NCBI GenBank assembly: GCA_035554595.1
Contig: DATMIH010000152.1
Location: 1-21,779 of the forward strand
Origin: VRUE01 sp035554595
GTDB taxonomy: Bacteria; Actinomycetota; Thermoleophilia; Solirubrobacterales; 70-9
Reading direction: 5' to 3'
Length of the DNA stretch: 21,779 nucleotides
Shown here piece after piece: positions 14,116 through 21,001 of the stretch. Position numbers and translations under genes: made by a program. Positions within the stretch are counted from its first letter, which is position 1. Every line of letters begins with the position of its first letter. The notes under the pieces were generated by a model. It was not told the DNA's origin and ran no database searches. It worked only from the letters and a program-made list of their open reading frames with translations.

Positions 14116-14945
14116 CAGGCGCGCGCCTCGCTCAGCTGCGGCCAGGCGTAAGCGCCGGGACGGCGGTTGGCGAGGGAGGGCAGCGTCTCGCGAACGCTCT
14201 CCTGGGCGGCGAAGTCGAGCTCGGCGGCGGCGAAGCACTCCTCATCGGGCGCGGTAGCCAGCACCACGCCCCAGGGATCGACGATCGCCGAGCGACCGTT
14301 GGAGCTGAAGTGCGGCGGGGCCGTGCCGAACTGGTTGGGGGCGAGCACGAAGGTCTGGTTCTCGATCGCCCGGGCGCGCAGCAGCACCTCCCAGTGGTCG
14401 CGGCCGGTCGCCAGGGTGAAGGCCGAGGGCACAGTGAGGATCTGGGCGCCGCGCACGGCGAGGATGCGGAAGAGCTCGGGGAAGCGCAGGTCGTAACAGA
14501 CGCTGAGGCCGAGAGTGATCCCGTCGAGCGCCGCCGTGACGATCTCCTCGCCGGCCTCCTCGTGAGCCGACTCGCGATAGGTCACGCCGCCGGCCTCGAC
14601 GTCGAACATGTGGATCTTGCGGTAGACGGCAAGGTCATTTCCGTCGACGCCGATCAGGACCGAGGTGTTGAAGGCCTTCTCGCCGGGGCCCTGCTCGGAG
14701 ACGCTGCCGGCAAGCAGGTTGATGCCGAGCTCTCGGGCCCAGCCGCGGGCGGCGCTGAGACTGGGGCCGTCGAGCGCCTCGGCGCCGGCAAGCAGCTCCT
14801 CACCGCCGGCGAGCAGGTTCCACTTCTCCGGCAGCGCGACCAGCTCGGCGCCGTCGGCCGCGGCAGCCCGCACCAGCCGCTCGGCGGCCTCGAGGTTCCG
14901 TGCCTTCTCGCCGGTGGAGTTGAGCTGTACGACGGCTGCGCGCAA
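14115..14945 (-). CDS. Carbon-nitrogen hydrolase (nitrilase superfamily, Nit1/Nit2 type)
   Basis: An amidase-type enzyme with the nitrilase catalytic triad: Glu40 in LVALPEKWN, Lys110 in VYRKIHMFDV, and nucleophile Cys150 in LSVCYDLRFPELFR. The CYDLRFPELFR form and 276-residue length match Nit1/Nit2-like enzymes, which hydrolyse deaminated glutathione or alpha-keto-acid amides as metabolite repair. Other amides cannot be excluded. Further family motifs are NTSVLIG, TVPSAFTLATG, ARAIENQTFV and SAIVDPWG. I chose TTG 14945 (MRAAVVQLNS, the canonical start), preceded at short distance by an AAGGGAA Shine-Dalgarno-like stretch. A TTG at 14984 is also in frame but sits on the operator and near the transcription start. 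The gene overlaps the TetR start by one base and is divergent from the cyclase gene. Confidence 0.9.
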   Translation of the reverse strand: MRAAVVQLNSTGEKARNLEAAERLVRAAAADGAELVALPEKWNLLAGGEELLAGAEALDGPSLSAARGWARELGINLLAGSVSEQGPGEKAFNTSVLIGVDGNDLAVYRKIHMFDVEAGGVTYRESAHEEAGEEIVTAALDGITLGLSVCYDLRFPELFRILAVRGAQILTVPSAFTLATGRDHWEVLLRARAIENQTFVLAPNQFGTAPPHFSSNGRSAIVDPWGVVLATAPDEECFAAAELDFAAQESVRETLPSLANRRPGAYAWPQLSEARA

Positions 14946-14969
14946 AGTTCCCTTTTTTGGCTCCCTGGC

Positions 14970-14983
14970 TGACTGACCAGTCA
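14970..14983. promoter_or_regulatory. Candidate TetR operator
   Basis: TGACTG-AC-CAGTCA is a perfect 6+2+6 palindrome of the TGACYGnnCRGTCA kind seen at many TetR-family operators. It lies just downstream of the predicted start of the amidase-TetR transcript (about 14988) and just upstream of the -35 box of the divergent cyclase gene, so one bound repressor could affect both. Confidence 0.55.
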
Positions 14984-14989
14984 ATCGGT

Positions 14990-15017
14990 TTGCTCAGTAT
15001 AGGTGCAGGCGTAAGCT
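14990..15017 (+). promoter_or_regulatory. Promoter of the cyclase-AAA-TPR gene
   Basis: TTGCTC (14990-14995) and TAAGCT (15012-15017) are 16 bp apart, and ATG 15027 follows nine bases later, so the leader is at most two or three bases. The -35 box overlaps by sequence the edge of the divergent amidase promoter at 14996-15001. Confidence 0.45.
14996..15001 (-). promoter_or_regulatory. -10 box of the amidase-TetR operon
   Basis: TATACT on the minus strand (five of six consensus positions) would start transcription near 14988, placing the 14-bp palindrome at roughly +5 to +18. That is a classic position for a repressor site. The leader to TTG 14945 would be about 43 nt. Confidence 0.45.
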
Positions 15018-15026
15018 TGAGTTTTC

Positions 15027-18000
15027 ATGAGTGAGATCGCCCAAGCCGGCGGTGAGCGCAAGCAGGTCACCGTCCTCTTTGCCGACGTACAGGGCTCGAT
15101 GGACATGGCCGAGGGCCAGGACCCCGAGCAGTGGCACGCGATCATGCAGCGCTTCTTCTCGACCCTCGCCGATGCCGTGCACCGCTTCGAGGGCACGGTC
15201 GACAAGTTCACCGGGGACGGGATCATGGCCGTTTTCGGAGCGCCGGTCGCCCACGAGGACCACGGTCGGCGCGCCTGTTACGCGGCGCTGAAGATGCTCG
15301 ATGACGTCGGTGAGTACGCGGCCGAGCTGCGGCGCAAGCACGGGCTCAACTTCTCGACCCGGATCGGGGTCAACTCCGGCGAGGTGGTCGCCGCCGAGGT
15401 CGGAGAGGGCGGCTACACCGCCGTGGGCCATACCGTCGGCCTAGCGCAGCGAATGGAGGCGCTGGCCGAGCCCGGCAAGGCGTACCTGACCGAGAGCACC
15501 GCCGAGCTGGCCCATGGATACATGGAGCTGGAGGACCTCGGCCACTTCGAGATCAAGGGCGCCAGCCGGCCGGTTGGGGTCTTCGAGCTCGCCGGGGTCG
15601 GCGCCGCGCGCTCGCGACTCGACCTCTCACGCGAGCGCGGCTTCTCCCGCTTCGTCGGCCGCGACGAGGAGATGGCCGTGCTGGAGGAGGCCCTGGCGCG
15701 GGCCGAGAGCAGTAAGGGCGCCGCGGTCGGAATCGTCGCCGAACCCGGGGTCGGCAAGAGTCGCCTCTGTCACGAGTTCGCCGAAAGCTGCCGCGAGCGT
15801 GGGATCGAGGTATTCGAGTGCCAGGCTCAGGCGCACGGGCAATCGGTTCCCTTTATGCCCGTACTGCAGATGCTGCGCTCCTACTTCGGCATCGCCGACG
15901 GCGACCCGGAGCGGATCGTGCGCGAGAAAATCGCCGGCCGCACCCTCCTCCTCGATCCCGACTTCGCCGAGGACCTGCCCCTGCTCTTCGACTTCCTCGG
16001 AGTTCCCGATCCACACCGGCCGCTGCCGCAGCTCAGCGCCGAGGCGCGCCACCGGGCTCTGCGCGGCGCCGTCTGCCGCCTTGTGCGGGCGCCCAACCGG
16101 CGCAACTCGATCGTCGCCCTGGTCGAGGACCTGCACTGGATGGACGAGGGCAGCGCCACCCTGCTCGGCGAGCTGATCTCCTCGGTCGAGGGGACCAAGA
16201 CCCTGGCGATCGTCAACTTTCGCCCCGAATACGACGCCGCGCGATGGGCCGGAGCAAACACCTATCGCAGCATCTCGCTCGAACCGCTGGGGCTCGAGGG
16301 CAGCCGCGAGCTGCTGCGCGACCTGGCCGGCGAGGACCCGTCTCTCGACGGGCTCGCCGACCTGATCCACGAACGCACCGCCGGCAACCCCTTCTTCACC
16401 GAGGAGATCGTCCGTGGCCTGGCCGAAGCCGGCAACCTCGAAGGGGACCGCGGTGCCTACCGATTGGCGCGGCCAGTGGAGGACGCGGGAGTGCCGGCGA
16501 GCGTGCAGACGATCCTCGCCGCCCGCATCGACCGTCTCGGGCCGACCGCGAAGCGGCTGCTCCAGGCGGCCTCGGTGACCAACAAGGAGATCGGCGAGCG
16601 GGCCCTGGGGATGGTCTCGGGGCTGAGTGAGAGCGAGGACTACCGGGCGGCGCTCTGCGAGCTCACCGACGGCGGCTTCCTCTTCGAGGCCGAGGTCTAC
16701 CCGGAAAGGGTCTTCGCCTTCCGCCACCCGCTGACCCGCGAGGTCGCCTACAACACGCAGCTGGCCGAACAGCGAGCCGCCACGCACGCGGCGACGGCGC
16801 GCGCCCTGATCGAGCTCAATCCCGACCGCCACGACGAGTTGGCGGCCCTGATCGCCAATCACATGGAGGCGGGTGGGGAAACGCTCGAGGCGGCTCGCTG
16901 GACCGGGCGCGCCGCCTACTGGGCCGGCAGCAGCCGCCCCCAGGACGCGCTGCGGCTCTGGCGCAAGGTGATGGAGCTGACAGAAGACGTGGAGGAGAGC
17001 GAGGAGACGACGGCGATGGCGGTGATGTCACGCCTCCTTCAGCTCGACTATGCCTGGCGCCTCGGCATGGACAAGGAGGAGGAAGCTCGCCTCGTCTCCG
17101 AGGCCGAGGAAATCGCGACCAAGACCGGTGACCTGCGCTCGCTCGCCTTGCTGCGCACCGCGACCTCGACCCGACCGGGCATGCCCCACCACGCCGATGC
17201 CTGGCTCGCCGCGGTCGCCGAGACCAACCGCCTCGCCGACGAATCCGGCGACCTGCACCTGCGCATCGCGATCCGCGCAGCCGGGTCCTACGCCCACCTC
17301 TGCGCCGGTGACTTCGACGGCTTCGACCAAGCGCTTGACGAGGTGCTCGAGCTGGCCGGGGACGACCGTCGGGCCGGCGCCGGGATCGTAATCGGCAGCC
17401 CAGTCGCCTGGGCGACGATGGCGAAGGGGCTGGTGCTGCGCGAGCGGGGCCGGCTCGACGAGGCGGAAGCGCAGTTCAACACAGCCCTGCAGATCGCCAC
17501 CGAGGAGGGCGATCCGGAGATCGCCAGCTGGACCCGCAGCAATCAGTCGCTGATGCTGGCCATGCGAGGCGAGCTCGATGCAGCGATCGCCCTGGCCCGG
17601 CGCAACTGCGAGCTGACCGAACGGCTTGGCGATGTCTTCTCCCGCAGCCTTGGCCTCTCAAACCTGGGCGGTGCGCAGATCGCCGCCGGCGATTACGCCG
17701 GCGCGCTCGAGACGCTCGAGGACGCGGAGCGGGTCTACCGAGCCGCCGTGAGCGACGGTGACGAGATGGAGACCTGGCGCGCCGGCCTGCGCTCCGAGGC
17801 GCTGACCGGCGTCGGCCGCGCCGAGGAGGGGCTGGAGCTGGCGGAATGGGCGGCCGCGCTCGCCCGTGAGCGCGGCATGCTCTGGTCGCTGCCGCTCGCC
17901 CTGCAGGCGGTGGCAATCGCCCGAACCGCACTCGGCCGCGATGGCGCCGAGCAGGCGCTCGACGAGGCGGCGGAGGTGGCCGGGGGAACCGGCGCGATGA

Positions 18001-18053
18001 TCAGCCTGGAGGCGGTCGAAACGACGCGCGCGACGCTCGGCGCCCTGCGCTAG
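15027..18053 (+). CDS. Class III nucleotidyl cyclase domain - AAA/STAND ATPase - TPR signalling protein
   Basis: A 1008-residue multidomain protein. Residues 12-190 form a class III adenylate/guanylate cyclase domain with metal-binding Asp20 (VTVLFADVQGSMD) and Asp64 (DKFTGDGIMAVFGAP) and the substrate lysine Lys60. However, in AVGHTVGLAQRM the usual Asp is His135 and the transition-state Asn is Gly138, while Arg142 remains; activity may be weak or absent. Residues about 208-560 are a STAND-type ATPase: FVGRDEEM, Walker A EPGVGKSR (239-246), Walker B IVALVEDLHWMDE, and ERTAGNPFFTEEIVRGL. The rest is TPR-like helical repeats (GLVLRERGRLDEAEAQFNTA, SNLGGAQIAAGDYAGALETL). No LuxR-type helix-turn-helix ends the chain. 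The architecture suggests a large ATP-dependent signalling switch with unknown input. ATG 15027 follows a promoter by nine bases. It is convergent with an SDR gene 9 bp away. Confidence 0.92.
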   Translation: MSEIAQAGGERKQVTVLFADVQGSMDMAEGQDPEQWHAIMQRFFSTLADAVHRFEGTVDKFTGDGIMAVFGAPVAHEDHGRRACYAALKMLDDVGEYAAELRRKHGLNFSTRIGVNSGEVVAAEVGEGGYTAVGHTVGLAQRMEALAEPGKAYLTESTAELAHGYMELEDLGHFEIKGASRPVGVFELAGVGAARSRLDLSRERGFSRFVGRDEEMAVLEEALARAESSKGAAVGIVAEPGVGKSRLCHEFAESCRERGIEVFECQAQAHGQSVPFMPVLQMLRSYFGIADGDPERIVREKIAGRTLLLDPDFAEDLPLLFDFLGVPDPHRPLPQLSAEARHRALRGAVCRLVRAPNRRNSIVALVEDLHWMDEGSATLLGELISSVEGTKTLAIVNFRPEYDAARWAGANTYRSISLEPLGLEGSRELLRDLAGEDPSLDGLADLIHERTAGNPFFTEEIVRGLAEAGNLEGDRGAYRLARPVEDAGVPASVQTILAARIDRLGPTAKRLLQAASVTNKEIGERALGMVSGLSESEDYRAALCELTDGGFLFEAEVYPERVFAFRHPLTREVAYNTQLAEQRAATHAATARALIELNPDRHDELAALIANHMEAGGETLEAARWTGRAAYWAGSSRPQDALRLWRKVMELTEDVEESEETTAMAVMSRLLQLDYAWRLGMDKEEEARLVSEAEEIATKTGDLRSLALLRTATSTRPGMPHHADAWLAAVAETNRLADESGDLHLRIAIRAAGSYAHLCAGDFDGFDQALDEVLELAGDDRRAGAGIVIGSPVAWATMAKGLVLRERGRLDEAEAQFNTALQIATEEGDPEIASWTRSNQSLMLAMRGELDAAIALARRNCELTERLGDVFSRSLGLSNLGGAQIAAGDYAGALETLEDAERVYRAAVSDGDEMETWRAGLRSEALTGVGRAEEGLELAEWAAALARERGMLWSLPLALQAVAIARTALGRDGAEQALDEAAEVAGGTGAMISLEAVETTRATLGALR

Positions 18054-18062
18054 GAAGGCCGC

Positions 18063-18905
18063 TCAGACTCCCATGGCGCGAGCCACGATCCGATCCATCA
18101 CCCGGTCGGGCAGGAGCCGGGACAACAGCGCTTGCCCGCGGGCGTCGGCGCCGACCAGGTACCGGGTGCGGGGACGGCGCGCGGTGAGTGCGTGCTGCAC
18201 CGCGGTGGCCACCTTCTCCGGTGGGATGCCGCGCTCGGCGGTCCGCCGCACGGCGGCGCGGAAGCTCTCGATCTTCTCTCCGTAGAGCACCTCCTGAGCC
18301 GCCGGCGCCCGTCCGGCAACCTCGTCAGCGATTCCCTCCCCCCGCTCCCAGATCGGCGTGTCGATCGAGCCCGGCTCGATCGCGACCACGTCGATCTTCC
18401 ACGGCCGCAGCTCCTGGCGCAGGCAGTCGACCACCGCCTCGATCCCGTACTTCGAAGCGTGGTAGGGCGCGCCGAACGGCATCGCCATGCGCCCCCCAAT
18501 CGAGCTGAGGAAGATAACCCGCCCGCGGGCTGTGCGGACCAACGGCAGCATCGCCTGCGTCACCGCGACCTGCGAGACCAGGTTGACCTCGAGCTGCTTG
18601 CGCAGGTCATCGAGCGGGATTGTCTCCAGCGGCGACATCACCGCCATGCCGGCGTTGTTGACCAGGCCATCCAGCCCACTGCCGCCCACCACCCCACCGA
18701 TCTGCTCGGCCACAGCGGCGATCTGATCCGCCTCGGTTACGTCGAGCATCAGCGGCGCGAGCCGCTCCGAAGCAGCATCGCGCAAGCTTGCGGCGTCCTC
18801 CTCGCGGCGGACGCTGGCGAAGACCCGCCAGCCCTCGGCGTCCATTCGCAGGGCGGTTGCTCGGCCGATTCCAGTCGAGGCGCCGGTGATTAGAACGGAC
18901 TTCAC
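18063..18905 (-). CDS. Short-chain dehydrogenase/reductase (classical SDR)
   Basis: An NAD(P)-dependent oxidoreductase of the classical SDR family, substrate unknown. The cofactor motif TGASTGIG is at residues 7-14, NNAG at 83-86, the catalytic serine in VIFLSSIGG (Ser134 or Ser135), and Tyr148/Lys152 in YHASK. Arg in SVRREE (33-36) suggests NADP(H) preference. Helical additions after the catalytic motif (VLYGEKIESFRAAVRRTAER) and the end PDRVMDRIVARAMGV resemble retinol or steroid dehydrogenase-like SDRs. I chose GTG 18905 (MKSVLITG) because TAGCCT lies eight bases upstream. The frame runs back to ATG 18923, but that ATG lies in the promoter. The gene is divergent from a second oxidoreductase and shares its promoter region. 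The convergent neighbour is the cyclase gene. Confidence 0.92.
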   Translation of the reverse strand: MKSVLITGASTGIGRATALRMDAEGWRVFASVRREEDAASLRDAASERLAPLMLDVTEADQIAAVAEQIGGVVGGSGLDGLVNNAGMAVMSPLETIPLDDLRKQLEVNLVSQVAVTQAMLPLVRTARGRVIFLSSIGGRMAMPFGAPYHASKYGIEAVVDCLRQELRPWKIDVVAIEPGSIDTPIWERGEGIADEVAGRAPAAQEVLYGEKIESFRAAVRRTAERGIPPEKVATAVQHALTARRPRTRYLVGADARGQALLSRLLPDRVMDRIVARAMGV

Positions 18906-18913
18906 GTAGCGCC

Positions 18914-18923
18914 AGGCTAACAT
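18914..18923. promoter_or_regulatory. Overlapping divergent -10 boxes of two oxidoreductase genes
   Basis: Plus strand AGGCTAACAT holds TAACAT (18918-18923), eight bases before ATG 18932. On the minus strand it holds TAGCCT (18919-18914), eight bases before GTG 18905. The two -10 boxes overlap by two bases, so initiation in the two directions should be mutually exclusive. Confidence 0.55.
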
Positions 18924-18931
18924 CGCGCCAG

Positions 18932-19903
18932 ATGGCCGAAACTTGCTTCGTCACCGGCGGCTCCGGATTCATCGGCGGCAAGCTGGTGCGGCGACTGGCC
19001 GACGAAGGCCACGCGGTGCGGGCGCTGGCCCGCTCTGAGGCCGCGGCAAAGAAGGTCGCCGCGCTGGGAGCCGAGCCGGTCCGCGGCGACCTGGCCGATG
19101 CGACCGCCCTCACCGCGGCCGCGGACGGCGCGGCGGTCGCTTTCCACCTCGCCGCCCACCTGGGCGAGTGGGGGCCTTGGGAGGAGTTCGAGCGCGGCAA
19201 CGTGGTCGGCACTCGCAATGTGCTGGCAGCATGCGAAGAGGCCGGCGTGGGGCGCTTCGTCCACTGCGGCACCGAGGCCTCGCTGATGGCGGGAGAGCCA
19301 TTGGTCAACGTCGATGAGACGGCGCCGCTGCGACCCGACTCGCGGGCGCCTTATCCGGCGACCAAGGCCAAAGCCGAGCAGGCCGTGCGCGCCGCGGCGC
19401 GCGAGGGCTTCGAGACCGTCGCCCTGCGCCCGCGCTTCGTCTGGGGCAAGGGCGACACGACGCTGCTGCCGGAGATGGTCGCGACGGTCGAAGCGGGTCG
19501 CTTCGCTTGGGTCGGCGGCGGCCGCAATGTCACCGAGACGACCCACGTCGACAACGTCGTCGAGGGGTTGATCCTGACCGCCGCGAAGGGCCGCTCGGGC
19601 GAGGCCTACTTCGTCACCGACGGCGAGCCGGTCGTCTTCCGCGAGTTCGTCAGCGCGCTGCTGCGCACGCAAGGAGTCGAGCCGCCCGACCGCAGCCTGC
19701 CGACCTGGAGCGCCGCGCCGATGGCCCGGATCTGCGAAGCGGCCTGGAAGCTCCTCCCCCTCCCCGGCGAGCCGCCGATGACCCTCTTCCGCTCCTGGCT
19801 CCTCACCCAAGAGTGCACGATCGACATCTCAAAGGCCCGCTCAGATCTGGGCTACTCGCCCATCATCGACCGCGGCCGGGGCCTCGTCGAGATGCGCAGC
19901 TAG
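18932..19903 (+). CDS. NAD-dependent epimerase/dehydratase (extended SDR, 3-beta-HSD/DFR-like)
   Basis: An extended SDR of 323 residues. The nucleotide-binding motif TGGSGFIGG is at residues 8-16, GDLAD at 51-55, and FHLAAHLGEWGPWEEF at 70-85. Catalytic Tyr140 and Lys144 are in YPATK, with Thr113 near VHCGTEAS. FVTDGEPVVFREFVSALL and THVDNVVEGLILT are typical of the 3-beta-hydroxysteroid dehydrogenase / dihydroflavonol reductase branch, acting on sterol-like, isoprenoid or aromatic alcohols; sugar substrates seem less likely. The C-terminal WSAAPMARICEAAWKLLPLP may be a membrane-associating helix. ATG 18932 lies eight bases after TAACAT, a near-leaderless start. It is divergent from the classical SDR with a shared promoter, hinting at coordinated or competing expression. 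Substrate is unknown. Confidence 0.9.
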   Translation: MAETCFVTGGSGFIGGKLVRRLADEGHAVRALARSEAAAKKVAALGAEPVRGDLADATALTAAADGAAVAFHLAAHLGEWGPWEEFERGNVVGTRNVLAACEEAGVGRFVHCGTEASLMAGEPLVNVDETAPLRPDSRAPYPATKAKAEQAVRAAAREGFETVALRPRFVWGKGDTTLLPEMVATVEAGRFAWVGGGRNVTETTHVDNVVEGLILTAAKGRSGEAYFVTDGEPVVFREFVSALLRTQGVEPPDRSLPTWSAAPMARICEAAWKLLPLPGEPPMTLFRSWLLTQECTIDISKARSDLGYSPIIDRGRGLVEMRS

Positions 19904-20039
19904 AAATTTTCTGTCTGCGAACTGTTTTAGCTGCATCCTTCTGTATGGTGGGAGTTGGTGGCAGAGGACTGAAGCCATCTCACCCCCCTCTCTCGGCTCG
20001 GCACTCCCCCAGGTTTGTCCCCGAGAGAAAGGAGGCGAA
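19904..20039 (+). other. Leader-like intergenic region before the small ORF
   Basis: AT-rich at its start, with a possible -10 box TATGGT near 19944-19949, then GC-rich and structured. A hairpin of 8 bp with a 24-nt loop pairs TCTCTCGG (19989-19996) with CCGAGAGA (20021-20028). It ends exactly where the Shine-Dalgarno AAGGAGG (20029-20035) of the small ORF begins. A second possible pairing joins GGTGGGA near 19946-19952 with TCTCACCC near 19978-19985. No protein gene is visible here. Confidence 0.4.
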
Positions 20040-20105
20040 ATGGATCATTCGCAAGTCCTCTACCTGCTGCTTGTCTGGATGATCGTTCAGACAGTGAGGC
20101 AGTAG
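20040..20105 (+). CDS. 21-residue hydrophobic peptide with consensus ribosome-binding site
   Basis: ATG 20040 lies four bases after a full AAGGAGG Shine-Dalgarno, the best such site in the window, where most genes lack one. The frame encodes a short hydrophobic peptide starting MDHSQVLYLLLVWMIV and ending in QTVRQ before TAG. It would be a single, barely membrane-spanning helix. I do not recognise a family; type I toxin-like peptides, small membrane regulators and leader peptides all have this look. The same start signal and first residues recur 152 bp downstream at 20181-20218. No gene follows on the same strand within the window, so a leader-peptide role for a downstream gene is not supported. 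Confidence 0.5.
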   Translation: MDHSQVLYLLLVWMIVQTVRQ

Positions 20106-20113
20106 ACCACCAA

Positions 20114-20144
20114 GCCCCGGTGTCGTCGGTGGCGGCACCGGGGC
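20114..20144 (+). repeat. Hairpin after the small ORF
   Basis: GCCCCGGTG (20114-20122) pairs with CACCGGGGC (20136-20144), a 9-bp GC stem. It lies eight bases beyond the small ORF stop and could terminate or stabilise its transcript. No U-tract follows; instead the next bases are TATATA. Confidence 0.5.
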
Positions 20145-20154
20145 GCTATATAGA

Positions 20155-20180
20155 GGAAGGCCCGCCGAAGCGGGCCTTCC
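20155..20180 (+). repeat. Perfect 11-bp hairpin abutting a second Shine-Dalgarno
   Basis: GGAAGGCCCGC and GCGGGCCTTCC form a perfect 11-bp stem around a CGAA tetraloop. The stem ends at 20180 and AAGGAGGTGA, a perfect complement to the 16S rRNA 3' end, starts at 20181. This repeats the hairpin-then-SD order seen before the first small ORF. Confidence 0.65.
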
Positions 20181-20218
20181 AAGGAGGTGAATGGATGAAC
20201 CAAGCCCTCTACCTACTT
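20181..20218 (+). pseudogene. Second, apparently degenerate copy of the small-ORF unit
   Basis: From the Shine-Dalgarno onward this copies 20029-20069: AAGGAGG, then ATGGAT, then a CAAGnCCTCTACCTnCT stretch identical at 15 of 18 positions. Relative to the first copy two bases are missing after ATGGAT, so ATG 20191 now reads a 17-residue unrelated frame ending at 20244. ATG 20195 restores the original frame (MNQALYLLGFY) but then runs without a stop to 20425, deep into the antisense of the MerR gene. Similarity ends after about nine codons. I read it as a decayed or truncated duplicate, though a functional 76-residue product cannot be excluded. Confidence 0.45.
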
Positions 20219-20255
20219 GGATTTTACACGCGGGTCAGCGCTGACGAGGTCCACG

Positions 20256-20927
20256 CTAGCCGCGGTTCGCCCGGTGGTTCTCGAGCTCGGCGACCATCAG
20301 CTTGGTATGCAGCGCCGCGATCAGGTCCTGCAGGGGCTGTGCACCGGCTTCGAGCATCTCGACCACGCGCTCGGGTGAGACCTCGCCGGCAAGGCGCTCC
20401 ATCACTATCCCGACCTCCTCGCTGACCAGCGCTTCGATCGCCTTCTTGTAACGGAGGGTGTCGTAGACGGTGAAGCCGATCTGCTCGTCGTAGCCGCCGG
20501 CGCGAAAGCGGCCAATCGCCTCGATGATCTTGATGTCGGAGGGTGAGTAGCCACGGCTGTTGGGGCTGAGCACCTCGATCTCCTCGAGGCGATCGAGGAC
20601 CTCCTTGGGGATGCCGTAGCGCTCGCGCACCTGAGTGGCGCTGGTCCGGGTGCGCTCGCCCGAGAGTGCCCGATCGAGGATGCGGTCCTCGAGCTCGACC
20701 AGAGCGCGGGCCCGCTCGGGATCCTCGTCGAGCACCGATTTGATCGCCTTCAGCGGCATGAAGCGCTCCTCCTGTAGCTGCTTGATCAGCTTGATCCGGT
20801 CGACGAACTCGGGCGGGTAGTAGGCCATGTTGCGGCTTGTCTTGACCGGCTCGGGCAGCAGCCCCTCGCGCAGGTAGTGCTTGATCGTCGGCGCCGGCAC
20901 GCCCGAGGCCTCGGCCAGCTCCCCCAT
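20256..20927 (-). CDS. MerR family transcriptional regulator
   Basis: A 223-residue regulator. Residues 1-70 form the MerR winged-helix domain: GELAEASGVPAPTIKHYLRE, GLLPEP, then NMAYYPPEFVDRIKLIKQL with the second helix pair and RFMPLKAIKSVLDEDPE. No cysteine-rich metal site follows; the C-terminal half is helical and charged (VREEYG-like VRERYGIPKEVLDRLEEIEV, IIEAIGRFRAGGYDEQIGF), perhaps a dimerisation or acyl/aromatic ligand domain. I chose ATG 20927, with AAGGGG about 11 bases upstream and a promoter-like palindrome at 20961-20983. An in-frame GTG at 21005 overlaps the CoA-transferase stop by four bases (GTGA) and would add 26 residues, with translational coupling. Both fit; the longer form may be read from the operon transcript. 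It is convergent with the small-ORF region. Confidence 0.88.
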   Translation of the reverse strand: MGELAEASGVPAPTIKHYLREGLLPEPVKTSRNMAYYPPEFVDRIKLIKQLQEERFMPLKAIKSVLDEDPERARALVELEDRILDRALSGERTRTSATQVRERYGIPKEVLDRLEEIEVLSPNSRGYSPSDIKIIEAIGRFRAGGYDEQIGFTVYDTLRYKKAIEALVSEEVGIVMERLAGEVSPERVVEMLEAGAQPLQDLIAALHTKLMVAELENHRANRG

Positions 20928-20960
20928 ACGGAGCAGGTCCCCTTGGGGTCGATGGGCCTC

Positions 20961-20983
20961 AAAACGGTCTATATCTCCGTTTT
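20961..20983. promoter_or_regulatory. Candidate MerR operator overlapping its -10 box
   Basis: AAAACGG (20961-20967) and CCGTTTT (20977-20983) are perfect inverted arms nine bases apart, in an AT-rich island of an otherwise GC-rich region. The minus-strand spacer carries TATAGA (20973-20968), a good -10 box about 40 bp before ATG 20927. Such dyads are usual in MerR-family promoters. Confidence 0.6.
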
Positions 20984-21001
20984 GGGTCCCGTCGGCAGGG
21001 C

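Noticed and set aside
13009..14151. 380-codon plus-strand frame
   Set aside because: Antisense to the holin-like, DUF4235-like and TetR genes, which have family motifs and tight operon spacing.
15627..16862. 411-codon minus-strand frame
   Set aside because: Antisense to the conserved ATPase domain of the cyclase-AAA-TPR protein.
18917..19810. 297-codon minus-strand frame
   Set aside because: Antisense to the epimerase gene, which has all catalytic motifs.
20195..20425. 76-residue protein from the second small-ORF copy
   Set aside because: After about nine codons it loses similarity to the first copy and becomes an Arg/Pro-rich antisense of the MerR gene, so I treat it as a decayed duplicate.
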